From assembly GCA_045657665.1 (NCBI GenBank), contig JAZOTN010000023.1, forward strand, positions 1 to 64,000: a DNA stretch of 64,000 nucleotides, written 5' to 3'. Positions 16,498-25,907 of the stretch are shown here, piece after piece. How positions within the stretch are numbered: position 1 is the stretch's first letter; the number at the start of each line of letters is the position of its first letter. This DNA comes from RUG12461 sp045657665 (GTDB lineage Bacteria > Bacillota > Clostridia > Lachnospirales > Lachnospiraceae). Below the pieces are notes generated by a model that worked only from the letters and a program-made list of their open reading frames with translations, was not told the origin of the DNA and did not search any database. Both the position numbers and the translations under genes were made by a program.

Positions 16498-16807
16498 ATA
16501 TGCGGACCGTGCAAAGATCTTTGCACCTTTTGATGCCTTAAAAGGGCTTAGTGAAGCGCTCCGTGAGCAGGAACGGATCGTTGTCCGGATGGAAAGAAAG
16601 GATCTGCTCCCAGATCAGACGGAACTCATCGACCGGCAGCTTCATGCCGTTTCGGTGGGCGATCTCATAGAGACCATCTATTATGACGGAGATGCCTATG
16701 TGAAAAAGACCGGACTTGTTTCCGAGATCTTCCCCGAAAAAAAAGAGATCCGGGTTGTTGATCAGCGGATCTCTTTTTTTGATATTTATGCGATCAAGCG
16801 CATCTGA
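16484..16807 (+). CDS. YolD-like protein, SOS polymerase partner
   Basis: The 107-residue product (from the ATG at 16484, behind GGAGGACATAAAA) has the YolD layout: RAKIFAPFDALKGLSEAL at the N-terminus, then a beta-rich region ending in DLIETIYYDGDAYVKKTGLV and ISFFDIYAIKRI. YolD-like proteins are encoded with Y-family polymerases and are thought to modulate them. The 3' end of the gene doubles as a hairpin with a T tract (16739-16780). Confidence 0.85.
   Translation: MGYHKYADRAKIFAPFDALKGLSEALREQERIVVRMERKDLLPDQTELIDRQLHAVSVGDLIETIYYDGDAYVKKTGLVSEIFPEKKEIRVVDQRISFFDIYAIKRI
16739..16780 (+). terminator. Intrinsic terminator inside the end of the yolD-like gene
   Basis: AAAAAAGAGATCCG (16739-16752) pairs with CGGATCTCTTTTTTT (16766-16780). 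The T tract is within codons for ISFF, so the hairpin precedes the stop codon by about 27 bases. It could reduce or couple transcription with translation of this gene. Confidence 0.6.
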
Positions 16808-16939
16808 TCACACTGACTGCCTCATTCGGAAGATAGCCAGATTCCGTTTGAAGGCGTGAAACGACGATATGGAATCGGATCTGAGCAGATGAACTGCCAT
16901 GGAACGATCCTCATAATTGGATTACTGGAAATTAAATCA

Positions 16940-17086
16940 TTAGCAGGAACAATTACAGTGGCAATGCGACTTCGGAATTTCTTCGCCTCTGATCCACGCA
17001 CGTATCACACGCCTGTGAGTATAAATCATATACACGCAGCAACTTATCAACGCAATAAGCAGAATGGTTTTTAGTATCTTCTTCAT
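16940..17086 (-). CDS. Small membrane peptide with Cys/His tail (48 residues)
   Basis: An open frame starts at the ATG at 17086 behind AGGGGAGGTCAT, an excellent ribosome site, and ends with TAA at 16940. The peptide has a hydrophobic helix (ILKTILLIALISCCVYMIY, about residues 4-22), a basic stretch (THRRVIRAWIRG) and ends HCHCNCSC, a possible metal-binding tail. A TATAAT lies about 40 bases upstream of the start on the - strand. The family is unknown. The remainder of 16808-17280 shows only two short inverted repeats near 17178-17210 and no other gene. Confidence 0.6.
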   Translation of the reverse strand: MKKILKTILLIALISCCVYMIYTHRRVIRAWIRGEEIPKSHCHCNCSC

Positions 17087-17280
17087 ATGACCTCCCCTTT
17101 ATTCAACAAAGATTATAACATAACGCTCCATCTTTCGTGCTATAATCCTATCATGAGCAAACCCTTGTCTTCGACTGCCGAATACAGGTATTCGACCGGC
17201 TCCGTCCGGTAAGGCTTTACTTCAACACGCAAAAGGCTTCGTGGCTTATGGTGGTGTAAAAAACGAAAAGGAGAAAAGAG

Positions 17281-17811
17281 ATGAAGATCGTAATTTTAAA
17301 CGGAAGTCCCAGAGCAGAAGGCAACACAGAGATTATGGCAAAAGAGTTTCAAAGAGGCGCAGAAGAAGCCGGCAACGAGGTGACACTCATCAATCTGCGC
17401 GGCAAAAAGGTTACCGGCTGTCTCGGATGCGAATATTGTTTTTCTCATGATGGAGAATGTGTCCAGAAGGATGATATGCCAGAGATCCTGAAAGAACTCG
17501 ACACAGCGGATGCTGTTGTATTTGCCTCTCCCATCTACTGGTTTGATATCACGGCACAGCTGAAATCTGTGATCGATCGGATGTATGCAAGGGCAAAAGT
17601 AGGATTTCATTTCCATAAAACAGCTCTGCTTCTAGATTCCGCTTCTGATGGCGTATATGACGCAGCGATCGCACAGTATAAATCAATGACCGGCTACCTG
17701 AGATGGGAGGATCTTGGAATCATCACAGTTCCAGGCATGTCCTCCAAAGGAGCAATGAAAGAGTCTCCTGCTATGAACAAGGTTCATTGCTTGGGGTTTG
17801 CGCTGAAATAG
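17281..17811 (+). CDS. Flavodoxin-fold NADPH-dependent FMN reductase family protein
   Basis: The start follows AAAAGGAGAAAAGAG. MKIVILNGSPRAEGNTEIM is the FMN phosphate-binding loop, GCLGCEYCFSHDGECVQKDDM carries four closely spaced cysteines as in iron-sulfur flavoproteins, and ASPIYWFDITAQLKSVIDRM is the flavin-ring segment. Length 176 is normal. It is probably a cytosolic redox flavoprotein acting on quinones, metals or small substrates; the substrate cannot be told. It stands alone between intergenic regions. Confidence 0.8.
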   Translation: MKIVILNGSPRAEGNTEIMAKEFQRGAEEAGNEVTLINLRGKKVTGCLGCEYCFSHDGECVQKDDMPEILKELDTADAVVFASPIYWFDITAQLKSVIDRMYARAKVGFHFHKTALLLDSASDGVYDAAIAQYKSMTGYLRWEDLGIITVPGMSSKGAMKESPAMNKVHCLGFALK

Positions 17812-17988
17812 TATCCTTACTCCGCTTCTCTGTGTACAGCTACAGCACGCACATTTGATTTTGTAAAACCCAAAACTTAATAAAGGCAGCGCATATGATA
17901 GCCACCGGATATGCCGTAACCTCTGTTGTGTCGTAGTCTTTTTTTTCCTTTGACATTATACTAGAATCGATATGGAGGGAAAAATCTG

Positions 17989-18732
17989 ATGCATTTGGAA
18001 TTATTCTGGTACGTTGAGGTCGACCTGCCGGATGGCGTTGGTTTTTTCATTTTTGACAGCACTCATGTCCTGATTCTGCTTGTCGCCTTTACAATCATTA
18101 TCCTGTCAGCATTAATCTATTGCAAAAACAGGGGGATCAGAAGGTATTTTCTGCTCATTGTCGCATTTGCTCTTCCGATACTTGAAGCCGGAAAGATTCT
18201 GTTTCTGGTTATCTCCAATCATATGAATCTCGGCTATCTGCCGCTTCACCTGTGCAGCCTGTCAATCTGGCTTTATCCCCTATTTGTTGTTTTGAAACCG
18301 GGTATTATCAAAGAATGTATCGGTGATTTCTGCTGTATTGTACTTCTCCCGGCCGCGCTGATGGCAATTCTTTTTCCGGACTGGACAATGTATCCCATTA
18401 TCAGTTTTATGAGTCTTTACAGCTTTTTGTGGCACACGATTCAGATTCTGCTGCCCATTTGTCTTCTCTGCTCCGGTGAAGTGCGGCCAATCCTAATGCA
18501 TATTTGGAGAAGTGACCTTCTATTCTTCCTTTTTTCTGTTCCTGTCGGAATTTTCGATTACCTTACTTCCTATAATTACTGGTTCTTACTTCGTCCGATT
18601 TCCGGAACACCACTGGAAACTATCTATCAGACTGCAGGAGCCGCCGGTTATCTGCCGCTGTTGGCTTTGACAGCTGCTATAGTTGTATTATTTACCCAGC
18701 TTGTGATCAGCATCATCTTTCGACGTTCATAA
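17989..18732 (+). CDS. YwaF-like integral membrane protein (TIGR02206/TMEM164 type)
   Basis: The 247-residue protein has six or seven hydrophobic helices and the family mark YLPLHLCSLSIWLYP (about residue 84), plus a His in FLWHTIQILLP. The family function is not established; a human relative, TMEM164, is an acyltransferase for ether phospholipids. The start follows GGAGGGAAAAATCTG. It has no operon partners. Confidence 0.7.
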   Translation: MHLELFWYVEVDLPDGVGFFIFDSTHVLILLVAFTIIILSALIYCKNRGIRRYFLLIVAFALPILEAGKILFLVISNHMNLGYLPLHLCSLSIWLYPLFVVLKPGIIKECIGDFCCIVLLPAALMAILFPDWTMYPIISFMSLYSFLWHTIQILLPICLLCSGEVRPILMHIWRSDLLFFLFSVPVGIFDYLTSYNYWFLLRPISGTPLETIYQTAGAAGYLPLLALTAAIVVLFTQLVISIIFRRS

Positions 18733-18991
18733 AACTACAGAGCCTTCATTCCTTAACTGATTTGATCTTATCACAGAACTGGGACATATTCTATCCATTC
18801 ATTTCTTTCCCGATCGTTGGTACACACTGAAAATCCGTCAATACTAATAACAGATGGAGATGAACAGAAAACTGCCAGTAATGAAAAACAACGAGCAGTC
18901 AGTGAGTTTATGATGTATACTTACCGTATGGATCAGCTGCGCCGTGTGCTGATAATCATCATTTATCAGGATAAGGAAAAGGAAATAAGAT

Positions 18992-19840
18992 ATGAGAATA
19001 ATTGAAAGCTGTGCGAAGTGTCTCTTTGACAAGCAAAAGCACCTGTCAGATGACCCGGAGTATCTTGCAGAGGTGAAGCACATCATTGACAGCAGGCTGG
19101 AAGGAGATACATCGCCGTATCTGGTCTATCTGTTCGCTAGAGCGTATGAAAAACGGTTCGGGAAGAAAGCTTCCTACAGAGATGTCAAGAAAAAGTATAA
19201 TGATCTTGTACTTTCGATGGAGCAGGATCTTCGAACGCAAATAGAATCTGCTCCGGATCCTCTGGAGAAGGCCTTTGCTTTTGCAAGGATTGGAAACTAT
19301 ATTGATTTCGGAGCCATGAATGTGGTGAATGAGACGGATTTTCTGGCTTTGTTTCAGGATTGCGATCTGAACGAACGGGATCGTCTTGTATTCGAATCTT
19401 TTCGGAAGTGCTGCACAAATGGAAAACGATTCCTTCTCATCGCCGATAACTGTGGGGAGATCGTTTTGGACAGACTTTTTCTGGAACAAATTCGGAAGTC
19501 GTATCCTCATCTGACAATATCTGTCATGGTGCGTGGGGAGGAAGTTCTGAATGATGTTACACCGGAAGATGCTATCTATGCCCGAGTGGAAGAGGTAGCA
19601 GACATCATTTCAAACGGAAACCCTGTTGCTGGAACCGTTTATGATCTTCTTTCCGAAGAAGCAAAGAAAGCTCTTGATGAGGCGGACGTGATTTTTGCCA
19701 AAGGGCAGGGGAATTATGAATCCTTATGCCGGCAAGGCAGGCACATCTTTTATTCGTTCCTGTGTAAATGTGACCTGTTCACCAGCAGATTCCAGGTCCC
19801 ACTGCTGACCGGGATATTTGTGGAGGAAAAGAATGGGTAG
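18992..19840 (+). CDS. DUF89/ARMT1-like metal-dependent phosphatase
   Basis: The protein (282 residues) begins with CAKCLFDKQ (paired Cys) and contains LIADNCGEIVLDRLFLE (about 150-166, metal-binding Asp and Asn) and FAKGQGNYESL (about 232-242, Lys and Glu). These are the DUF89 signatures. Members dephosphorylate damaged or overflow sugar phosphates. The start is preceded by AAGGAAAAGGAAATAAG. Its 3' end faces a broken metallo-hydrolase gene on the other strand. Confidence 0.8.
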   Translation: MRIIESCAKCLFDKQKHLSDDPEYLAEVKHIIDSRLEGDTSPYLVYLFARAYEKRFGKKASYRDVKKKYNDLVLSMEQDLRTQIESAPDPLEKAFAFARIGNYIDFGAMNVVNETDFLALFQDCDLNERDRLVFESFRKCCTNGKRFLLIADNCGEIVLDRLFLEQIRKSYPHLTISVMVRGEEVLNDVTPEDAIYARVEEVADIISNGNPVAGTVYDLLSEEAKKALDEADVIFAKGQGNYESLCRQGRHIFYSFLCKCDLFTSRFQVPLLTGIFVEEKNG

Positions 19841-19842
19841 GC

Positions 19843-20163
19843 ATAAAACTGGAATTTAGCAATGTTTCTCAACGGTTTCCTCTCGAATCGAGGCGTATCA
19901 CCGGCATGATGTATTCTCACGCCATCAATCTCAATGATATATTGCAGATACGGATAAAAACCGGTAACGGGATCGCGATCCAAAAACTCATGTGCCGCCG
20001 GAAAGATAAACTTTGCATTTGGATTTGTTTTTGCCCAAATTTTCCAAGCCTCATGATCTATGTGATCCAAATGATCATGCGTACCTAAAAATACATCAAC
20101 ATCTTTTAGTTCTCTGGCAGGAGTCGGCAGCCTTATGGACTCTATCATGCAAAAACCATTCAT
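19843..20163 (-). pseudogene. Remnant of a UlaG-like metallo-beta-lactamase-fold lactonase
   Basis: A stretch of family sequence is visible: SIRLPTPARELKDVDVFLGTHDHLDHIDHEAW (zinc motif HDHLDH) and IHHAGDT. The metal-binding N-terminal strand is absent and the segment between the two blocks is shorter than in L-ascorbate-6-phosphate lactonases. The frame then runs into antisense of the DUF89 gene. I take it as a decayed gene. A complete, different hydrolase of the same fold follows upstream at 20197-20961. Confidence 0.6.
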
Positions 20164-20196
20164 ATAGGTGTGGCTGCTGCAAAAAATAATCGCATG

Positions 20197-20961
20197 TTAT
20201 TCTCCCAACACTACCGTTCTCCCAAGTTCCATCGCTTTGATCCTCTCACCATACTGGCTTAAAATGGGGCGCAGGTCCAAAGGCGAGGTAAATGGAGGGA
20301 ATGTATCATCATAATGATCAAGGACCACTCTCTTTGGTTGCAGCTTATTGATTACTCTCACTGCCGGGGGATAATTATCCTCCCACCCATTATAAGGAAG
20401 CACCAGCAAATCAGCCCCAACAGGGTATTCCACATCATCTCTCAGGTTCAGACTCCCCATGAGAACCACTCTCTTTCCGTCTGCCTCAATCTGATATAAC
20501 AACGTCTCATCGTTCTCTACGCATGCATGATGCTCTTTGAGAATATTGGGAATATTACTACGTGCCGGATGTTTTAGGATATACAAAACCCGATCGAGGG
20601 ATGCTTTTGGTAATATAGCATGTTTGCTATGGAATGTACGAATTCGGAAGCCGTTTACTTCTAATACCTCATTAAAGCGGATCATCTTTAAATTTCTCTC
20701 GCTTAAACCCTTGTTCTGCAATGTGCGATATGGCGTCTTTGTACAGTAGATCAGCGACTTTGGATTCCGCTTTACTATCGGAGGTAAAGAAGAAATATGA
20801 TCAAAATGTCCGTGTGTGACGAAAATGCCTGCAAAACCATCAAAGTCTTCAATTTTTACCGGAACGTCAGATCCCTTGAGCGGCACGAAAGGATCAAACA
20901 AAATGCGGCCTTCCGCACAAACAAACTCTACAGATGCGGTCCCATGCCATAACAACTTCAT
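20197..20961 (-). CDS. Metallo-beta-lactamase-fold hydrolase (UlaG/YtkL-like)
   Basis: The protein (254 residues) starts MKLLWHGTASVEF and shows the zinc motif THGHFDH (about 49-55), a His in FHSKHAILP, an acidic switch VVLMGSLNLRDD in place of the usual GD, and a final His in KRVVLDHYDD. The missing Asp between the metals at GSLN is notable and might change the chemistry. It is probably a cytosolic hydrolase of unknown substrate, with no partner genes. Confidence 0.7.
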   Translation of the reverse strand: MKLLWHGTASVEFVCAEGRILFDPFVPLKGSDVPVKIEDFDGFAGIFVTHGHFDHISSLPPIVKRNPKSLIYCTKTPYRTLQNKGLSERNLKMIRFNEVLEVNGFRIRTFHSKHAILPKASLDRVLYILKHPARSNIPNILKEHHACVENDETLLYQIEADGKRVVLMGSLNLRDDVEYPVGADLLVLPYNGWEDNYPPAVRVINKLQPKRVVLDHYDDTFPPFTSPLDLRPILSQYGERIKAMELGRTVVLGE

Positions 20962-21232
20962 GCTCGATCATTAATACCTTTCTATAAAAAATCCTCTTCG
21001 CCGCTGTCACCGGAATATACGGGCACTCGGTTTAGAAGAGCAAATGATTCTTCATAGCGGATATTATAGCACGAAATGAGATCGAATTTTCTGAAAAAAC
21101 CAAACAAAAACCGAATCACCGGATGGAGACAAAGCACTCCGTTATTGAAAATACCGAGGCTCCTATGGTACTATATCCATTGTCCTTTGAATATTTAATG
21201 GCTGTTGTTTGGATCAAGTGAAGGAGAATAAA

Positions 21233-22822
21233 ATGACAATTCTTTTCAAAAACGGATGGATTGTGGATGGAACCGGAGAAAAGCCTTATAAGGGAGATGT
21301 CCTAATAGAGGACGACAGGATCGTTTCTGTCGGTAACAGCGTTTCGACAAATGCTGACAAGGTTCTGGATATCACAGAATGTCAGATTTGTCCGGGATTC
21401 ATTGACGCCCATTCCCATAACGACTTTTTTTGTGATCGGGAAGATTCCGAAAAATTTTTTCGTCCGTTCATAGAGCAGGGGATTACCACGCAGATTACCG
21501 GGAACTGCAGCTTTTCGGCCTTTGGTACGGATTCCGACACCCCATATAAGAAGGAGCTGGGAAGCGGACTTTTTGCAACATTGCATCCGGGTAGTTTTGC
21601 TTCGTTTAAGGAGAGACTGAAGGGAAATCTTTATGTCAACATTGCGCCTCTGGTGGGCAACGGATCAGTCCGTGCCGGTATGACCGGATATGACCCTACG
21701 CCGCTGTCTAAGGAGCAGATCCAAAAGGAACTGGAATTCGTAGAAGAAGCCATGAGAGAGGGTGCACTGGGCGGCTCCTTTGGTTTCATGTATGAGCCGA
21801 ACCGGTACGCACAACCGGATGAGTTGCAGGCTTTTGCAGAGATGATCGCAAAGTACGATGGGATCGTGACGGTTCATCCAAGAGCCTGTGCCATCATCAG
21901 CGCGGACTATCCCCTCTTCTCGAAAAAATCCCATCTTGAACTGGGACTCGACGAGGTTGTGGATATCATGAAGAAAACGAAATGCCGGCTGGAATACAGT
22001 CATCTGATCTTCACAGGTTCCAGGAGCTGGAAGCTGCTGGACAAGATGCTCACCGCATTCCACAAAACCAGAGATGAAGGCTGGGAAATCGCCTATGATA
22101 ATTATGCATTTCATTACGGAGCCTCCGTTATCACAATAGTGTTCCCCGCCTGGTATGCAGCATTGCCGAAAGGAGAGGCTGAGAAACCATCAAACAAACG
22201 GAAGCTTGCTTTCACGATCTTTCTGTATCGCAAATTGTTCGGAATTGACTGGGATGATCTTGTTGTGGCCTATATTTCTGATGAACATCGGGAATATGAG
22301 GGGAAGACGGTTCTGGACTGCGCGAAGGAAGAGGGAATAAAGCCTCTTGATATGTATTTGAAGCTGGTGGAGCTGTCCGACAGGAAGGGCAGTATTTATC
22401 TCGGGAAGTATTATAACGATGCCATTGTACGGCGGCTTATGGAGGATGACCTTTCTGTTTTTATGACAGACGCATGGGTGGAGGACAAGGGTCTTCAGAA
22501 TATTGCCGCCTATCAGACTTTCCCGCAGTTTTTTGTACTTGCCCGTAATTACGGCATTCCCGTGGAAAGGATTGTACGAAAAATGACCGGTGCCACGGCA
22601 GATCGTTTTCATATTGCAGAACGGGGATATTTAAAGGAAGGCTACAAAGCAGATATTACCGTCATTGATTTTTCCCGGATTAAGGTGAATGAAAAAGTGC
22701 CGGATGCCAAGCCGGAGGGGATTTCCCATGTGGCTGTAAACGGCCGGCTCGTTATGGAAGACAGCGTATTTATCGGCGGGAAAGCAGGAGAAATGGTTCT
22801 TCGGGCAGATGCCAACGTCTGA
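21233..22822 (+). CDS. D-aminoacylase-like amidohydrolase (N-acyl-D-amino-acid deacylase family)
   Basis: The start at 21233 follows GAAGGAGAATAAA. The product (529 residues) starts MTILFKNGWIVDGTG and carries PGFIDAHSHND (metal-binding HxH), CRLEYSHLI (His), a Cys/Asp region, and the C-terminal GYLKEGYKADITVIDF typical of dihydroorotase-like amidohydrolases. D-aminoacylases release D-amino acids from N-acyl forms and relate to dihydropyrimidinases. The actual substrate is not certain. It stands alone and convergent with the operon that ends at 22839. Confidence 0.8.
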   Translation: MTILFKNGWIVDGTGEKPYKGDVLIEDDRIVSVGNSVSTNADKVLDITECQICPGFIDAHSHNDFFCDREDSEKFFRPFIEQGITTQITGNCSFSAFGTDSDTPYKKELGSGLFATLHPGSFASFKERLKGNLYVNIAPLVGNGSVRAGMTGYDPTPLSKEQIQKELEFVEEAMREGALGGSFGFMYEPNRYAQPDELQAFAEMIAKYDGIVTVHPRACAIISADYPLFSKKSHLELGLDEVVDIMKKTKCRLEYSHLIFTGSRSWKLLDKMLTAFHKTRDEGWEIAYDNYAFHYGASVITIVFPAWYAALPKGEAEKPSNKRKLAFTIFLYRKLFGIDWDDLVVAYISDEHREYEGKTVLDCAKEEGIKPLDMYLKLVELSDRKGSIYLGKYYNDAIVRRLMEDDLSVFMTDAWVEDKGLQNIAAYQTFPQFFVLARNYGIPVERIVRKMTGATADRFHIAERGYLKEGYKADITVIDFSRIKVNEKVPDAKPEGISHVAVNGRLVMEDSVFIGGKAGEMVLRADANV

Positions 22823-22838
22823 CACAGCACTGCCCATT

Positions 22839-23675
22839 CTATTCTCCCATTCTCTCTTTCATCCGTTTCATTTCTGTGTCAAGATCATATGCGATAAAGT
22901 CTGCTTTCTCTTCAGGGGTAGTCCCTTTTGACAAAGTTGTGAAACAGTCTGTTTTGGCTTTGTGAAGCTTCATGATCGTATTGTAATAATCCGGAAACAA
23001 TCTTTTGGATGCAGAATCGGGATTCCTCTGCATATACCGGAACATCACTTCCCTCGACGTCAGAATGCTGCCGCAAATCCGCAGGTAATCGTAATTGAAC
23101 AACCTGTCCTCACCAAATTCCATGTCCTCTCTGAAACGTATTTTATGTTCATCCAGCAGGTGCTTCCTGTAAAACTTGTTGCAAGCTGAATAGACAAGAA
23201 GACGTCTGTCCCGGATATAATGATCTGCAAAATCCGATACCGTTTCATAGTACCTGTCTTTCAGCGCCATGGGTGTAACCGTTTCGCTTCGTTTCATCTC
23301 TTCCGTATATCTTATCTCCACACGCTCGAAGCTGAATATATACAGATCAGCTGCTTTTCCTGTCACCATACGGCTCTTCTCAAAAAAGCCATCCGCAAGA
23401 CAATCATCGCAATCCATGAAGGCGATCAGATCTCCTGTTGCCGCATCCAGACCTGCATTTCTTGTTGCAGACACACCCCTGTGTTCACAAAGAAGGATCT
23501 TTACATGATCCGGCGCATCTTCCCGCATGGACTCAAGCTTCTGTGCGGTCCCGTCATCGGATCCGTCATCCACGAGGATCAGTTCCACATCATCCGCAGA
23601 CCAGAATGAAACAGACCCGAGAGTTTCTTCCAAATATTCCATACAGTTGTATGTCGGGATTATCAATGACAACAT
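22839..23675 (-). CDS. GT2 family glycosyltransferase
   Basis: The protein begins MLSLIIPTYNCMEYLEETL, then has ELILVDDGSDDGT (nucleotide-sugar binding) and GDLIAFMDCDDCL (DxD motif), so it is a GT-A fold glycosyltransferase of about 278 residues without membrane helices. A C-terminal helical region follows. It is the last gene of the six-gene operon starting at 31125 and probably adds a sugar to the unknown product. The start at 23675 follows GGAAAG; an in-frame GTG at 23693 is an alternative. It lies 60 bases after the phosphatase gene. Confidence 0.8.
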   Translation of the reverse strand: MLSLIIPTYNCMEYLEETLGSVSFWSADDVELILVDDGSDDGTAQKLESMREDAPDHVKILLCEHRGVSATRNAGLDAATGDLIAFMDCDDCLADGFFEKSRMVTGKAADLYIFSFERVEIRYTEEMKRSETVTPMALKDRYYETVSDFADHYIRDRRLLVYSACNKFYRKHLLDEHKIRFREDMEFGEDRLFNYDYLRICGSILTSREVMFRYMQRNPDSASKRLFPDYYNTIMKLHKAKTDCFTTLSKGTTPEEKADFIAYDLDTEMKRMKERMGE

Positions 23676-23735
23676 ATCTGTTCTTTCCACCACTCCTGAA
23701 ACGTTAAGATAACGGTTAGCCCTGGCATGAGCATA

Positions 23736-25907
23736 TCATATTGTGTTCGTATATCGGAAACACAGTGTCGTTATATCATCAAATTGTTCGGTACCATTCG
23801 TGAATTCCAAAACATGTTTTCTCACAGCCTCGTCAAGCTCTTCGCAGGACAGAGTCGGCTTCTCATTCAATGCGGTTAACAGCCGCTCGGCCTTGAACAT
23901 TTCTCCCTTACTGTTGCGTGCTTCCGTGATACCGTCCGTGTAAAGATATATGGTATCGCCTGCCTCCAGCATCATCTCGTTCACTTTATACTTCGCCTGC
24001 TTAAATGCCCCGACAATCACGCTGTGCTCATCTGCTTCTATGGTAAAGATGTCATCTTTTCTGCATATTGCTGCACGAGAGTGTCCTGCATCCACAAACC
24101 GAAGATAACCGTCCGAAAGCCGCAAGACTCCGATCCAAAGCGTAACAAACATGGAGCCGGCGTTTTCCTGTATAAGGAACCGATTTACTTCATCCATCAT
24201 CTTACTTAGATCCATGCTATCCGACAGGAGCCGGCTCTGCAGTGTATTCTTGACAAGGACCATAAACAGGGCGGCGGGAATTCCCTTGTCTGATACATCT
24301 CCTAATACAACCGCCAGATGATCATCGTCTATTAAGAAATAGTCATACAGGTCGCCTCCGACCTGTTTCGCCGGTATCATTTCGGCATAGATTTCAAATT
24401 CTTTTCTCTCATACAGAGGCCCGTCCTTTTTTGGAAGCATCGCATTCTGGATCTTAGCAGCTGACTCCATCTCCGCATAAGCTCTCTCGCGTTCTCCGGT
24501 AATCTTGACTATTTCCCGGAAATAAGACTCCGCTCTTTCAGACTGCCCGGCAATCGTTTCCCCGAGCACCTGTATCTCATCACCTGTTCTGAAAGCGTCC
24601 TCCATCTTAAAGACAGTATTCTCCCCTGTCATGTTCTGTATCTTTTCAGTCATGAGATTCATTGGACGCATTGTTTTTTTCAGAAAAAGGGCGATAACAA
24701 TCTGAGCGATCAACGTGAGAACTATCAGCATTATCAGCATCAATATCTCCGTGTTCCTGACAAGCCTTGTGTAGGAATCTGAAATATCATCTGACATATG
24801 CTCCATATCAGCAATCAGTGCCTGGGATGGCTCCTCAAGCTCCTCAGATGAGGCAAACATGACCAGGCCCCAGTCAAGGGACTCAATCGGAGCATATGCC
24901 GCATAATACTTCTTACCGTCCACGAAAACCTCAGAAAATCCCGTATCACCGTCAAGTGCATGGTTAATGGCATTCGACAGCTCCTGTCCTGTACTCTCAC
25001 GCACATCATACGGTTCATCTTTAGACGCAAGCTCCCCATTTTCCCTGGGCGAAAAAATAAGCTGCCCTTTTTCATTTACCAGTATGCAAAACCCGCTCTT
25101 GCCGATATTTCTCTCTGAAAGCCTTCTTTGCATTGTCCCGAGATCGCTTGACCCTTCCAGTACCGCAACAAGCTCTCCATCAACATAAAGCGGTACGCCG
25201 AATACGATCTCATCATAGTCATAAAAGTAGCTGCGGACGGGAAATGAGAAAAAAGCTTCTCCGCTTTCCACGGCTCCACTATACCATGGTCTTTTTTTTG
25301 CATCATAGGATCTTACAATTCCATTCTCCAGTTTATCCCCTGACATACTATCCATTGCCAGCGTCACCCCATCAGGAATTGTAATATAGCAGTCACGGAT
25401 GATCCCCTCATTTTCGCGTACGATTCCCTCCATAATAGGCCCTAAGTTTGCAAGCCTTCCAATGGTTGCTCTCATTTCTTCGTCCCGGCGGTCAAATCCC
25501 TCGGGGAAGAGCACCTGAAGAGAGTATTCCCCCTGGTTTTCCGGTTTTGGTTCCTCAACAGGCAGCTCATTATAATTGTCAGGAGCATTCATCACATCTT
25601 TCACCTGCTCCCCCAGAACCAGAAAATCCTGTCTGATCGTCCCGAATTCGCCATCAATCTGATCTGCTGCCCAAGTGACTGTATTCAAAAGACTGCTTTC
25701 CACGAGATTCATCGTAGCTGCTTCGGACCTGGCCTCGACCAGATTCTCCTTCCTTTCCTCTGCATCGATAAGCACCTGATGAAGCCTGTGAAAGAGCATA
25801 TCTATCGCGGCAATATTCAAGATCACGATGCCCCCCATCGTAATCAGTACTGTATATAAGACACGCTTCGAAAGTCCTCTTCTCCCGAGCCCTCTTAACC
25901 CTCTCAA
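23736..25907 (-). CDS. Membrane-bound SpoIIE/RsbU-type PP2C phosphatase with dCACHE-like sensor
   Basis: Layout of the 723 residues: basic N-terminus, membrane helix about 17-36, large extracellular sensor of double-CACHE type about 60-375, second helix about 393-415, HAMP-like linker, then a PP2C domain from about 500. The phosphatase shows KQVGGDLYDYF, VVLGDVSDKGIPAALFM, VDAGHSRAAI and YTDGITEARNSKGEMF, so the metal-binding aspartates are present. It should dephosphorylate a STAS protein in response to an outside ligand. The start is a TTG at 25907, 8 bases after GGAG and overlapping the stop of the STAS fusion gene by 4 bases. The obvious target is that STAS domain. Confidence 0.85.
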   Translation of the reverse strand: MRGLRGLGRRGLSKRVLYTVLITMGGIVILNIAAIDMLFHRLHQVLIDAEERKENLVEARSEAATMNLVESSLLNTVTWAADQIDGEFGTIRQDFLVLGEQVKDVMNAPDNYNELPVEEPKPENQGEYSLQVLFPEGFDRRDEEMRATIGRLANLGPIMEGIVRENEGIIRDCYITIPDGVTLAMDSMSGDKLENGIVRSYDAKKRPWYSGAVESGEAFFSFPVRSYFYDYDEIVFGVPLYVDGELVAVLEGSSDLGTMQRRLSERNIGKSGFCILVNEKGQLIFSPRENGELASKDEPYDVRESTGQELSNAINHALDGDTGFSEVFVDGKKYYAAYAPIESLDWGLVMFASSEELEEPSQALIADMEHMSDDISDSYTRLVRNTEILMLIMLIVLTLIAQIVIALFLKKTMRPMNLMTEKIQNMTGENTVFKMEDAFRTGDEIQVLGETIAGQSERAESYFREIVKITGERERAYAEMESAAKIQNAMLPKKDGPLYERKEFEIYAEMIPAKQVGGDLYDYFLIDDDHLAVVLGDVSDKGIPAALFMVLVKNTLQSRLLSDSMDLSKMMDEVNRFLIQENAGSMFVTLWIGVLRLSDGYLRFVDAGHSRAAICRKDDIFTIEADEHSVIVGAFKQAKYKVNEMMLEAGDTIYLYTDGITEARNSKGEMFKAERLLTALNEKPTLSCEELDEAVRKHVLEFTNGTEQFDDITTLCFRYTNTI

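Noticed and set aside
16856..17074. Rightward 72-codon frame
   Set aside because: No ribosome site; the opposite strand has a better small gene (16940-17086).
17150..17280. Possible tRNA or attachment site around the GC-rich inverted repeats
   Set aside because: The short palindromes do not form a cloverleaf and no TTCRANY loop with matching stem was found.
18817..19005. 62-codon frame upstream of the DUF89 gene
   Set aside because: It runs into the DUF89 start and has no ribosome site or family-like sequence.
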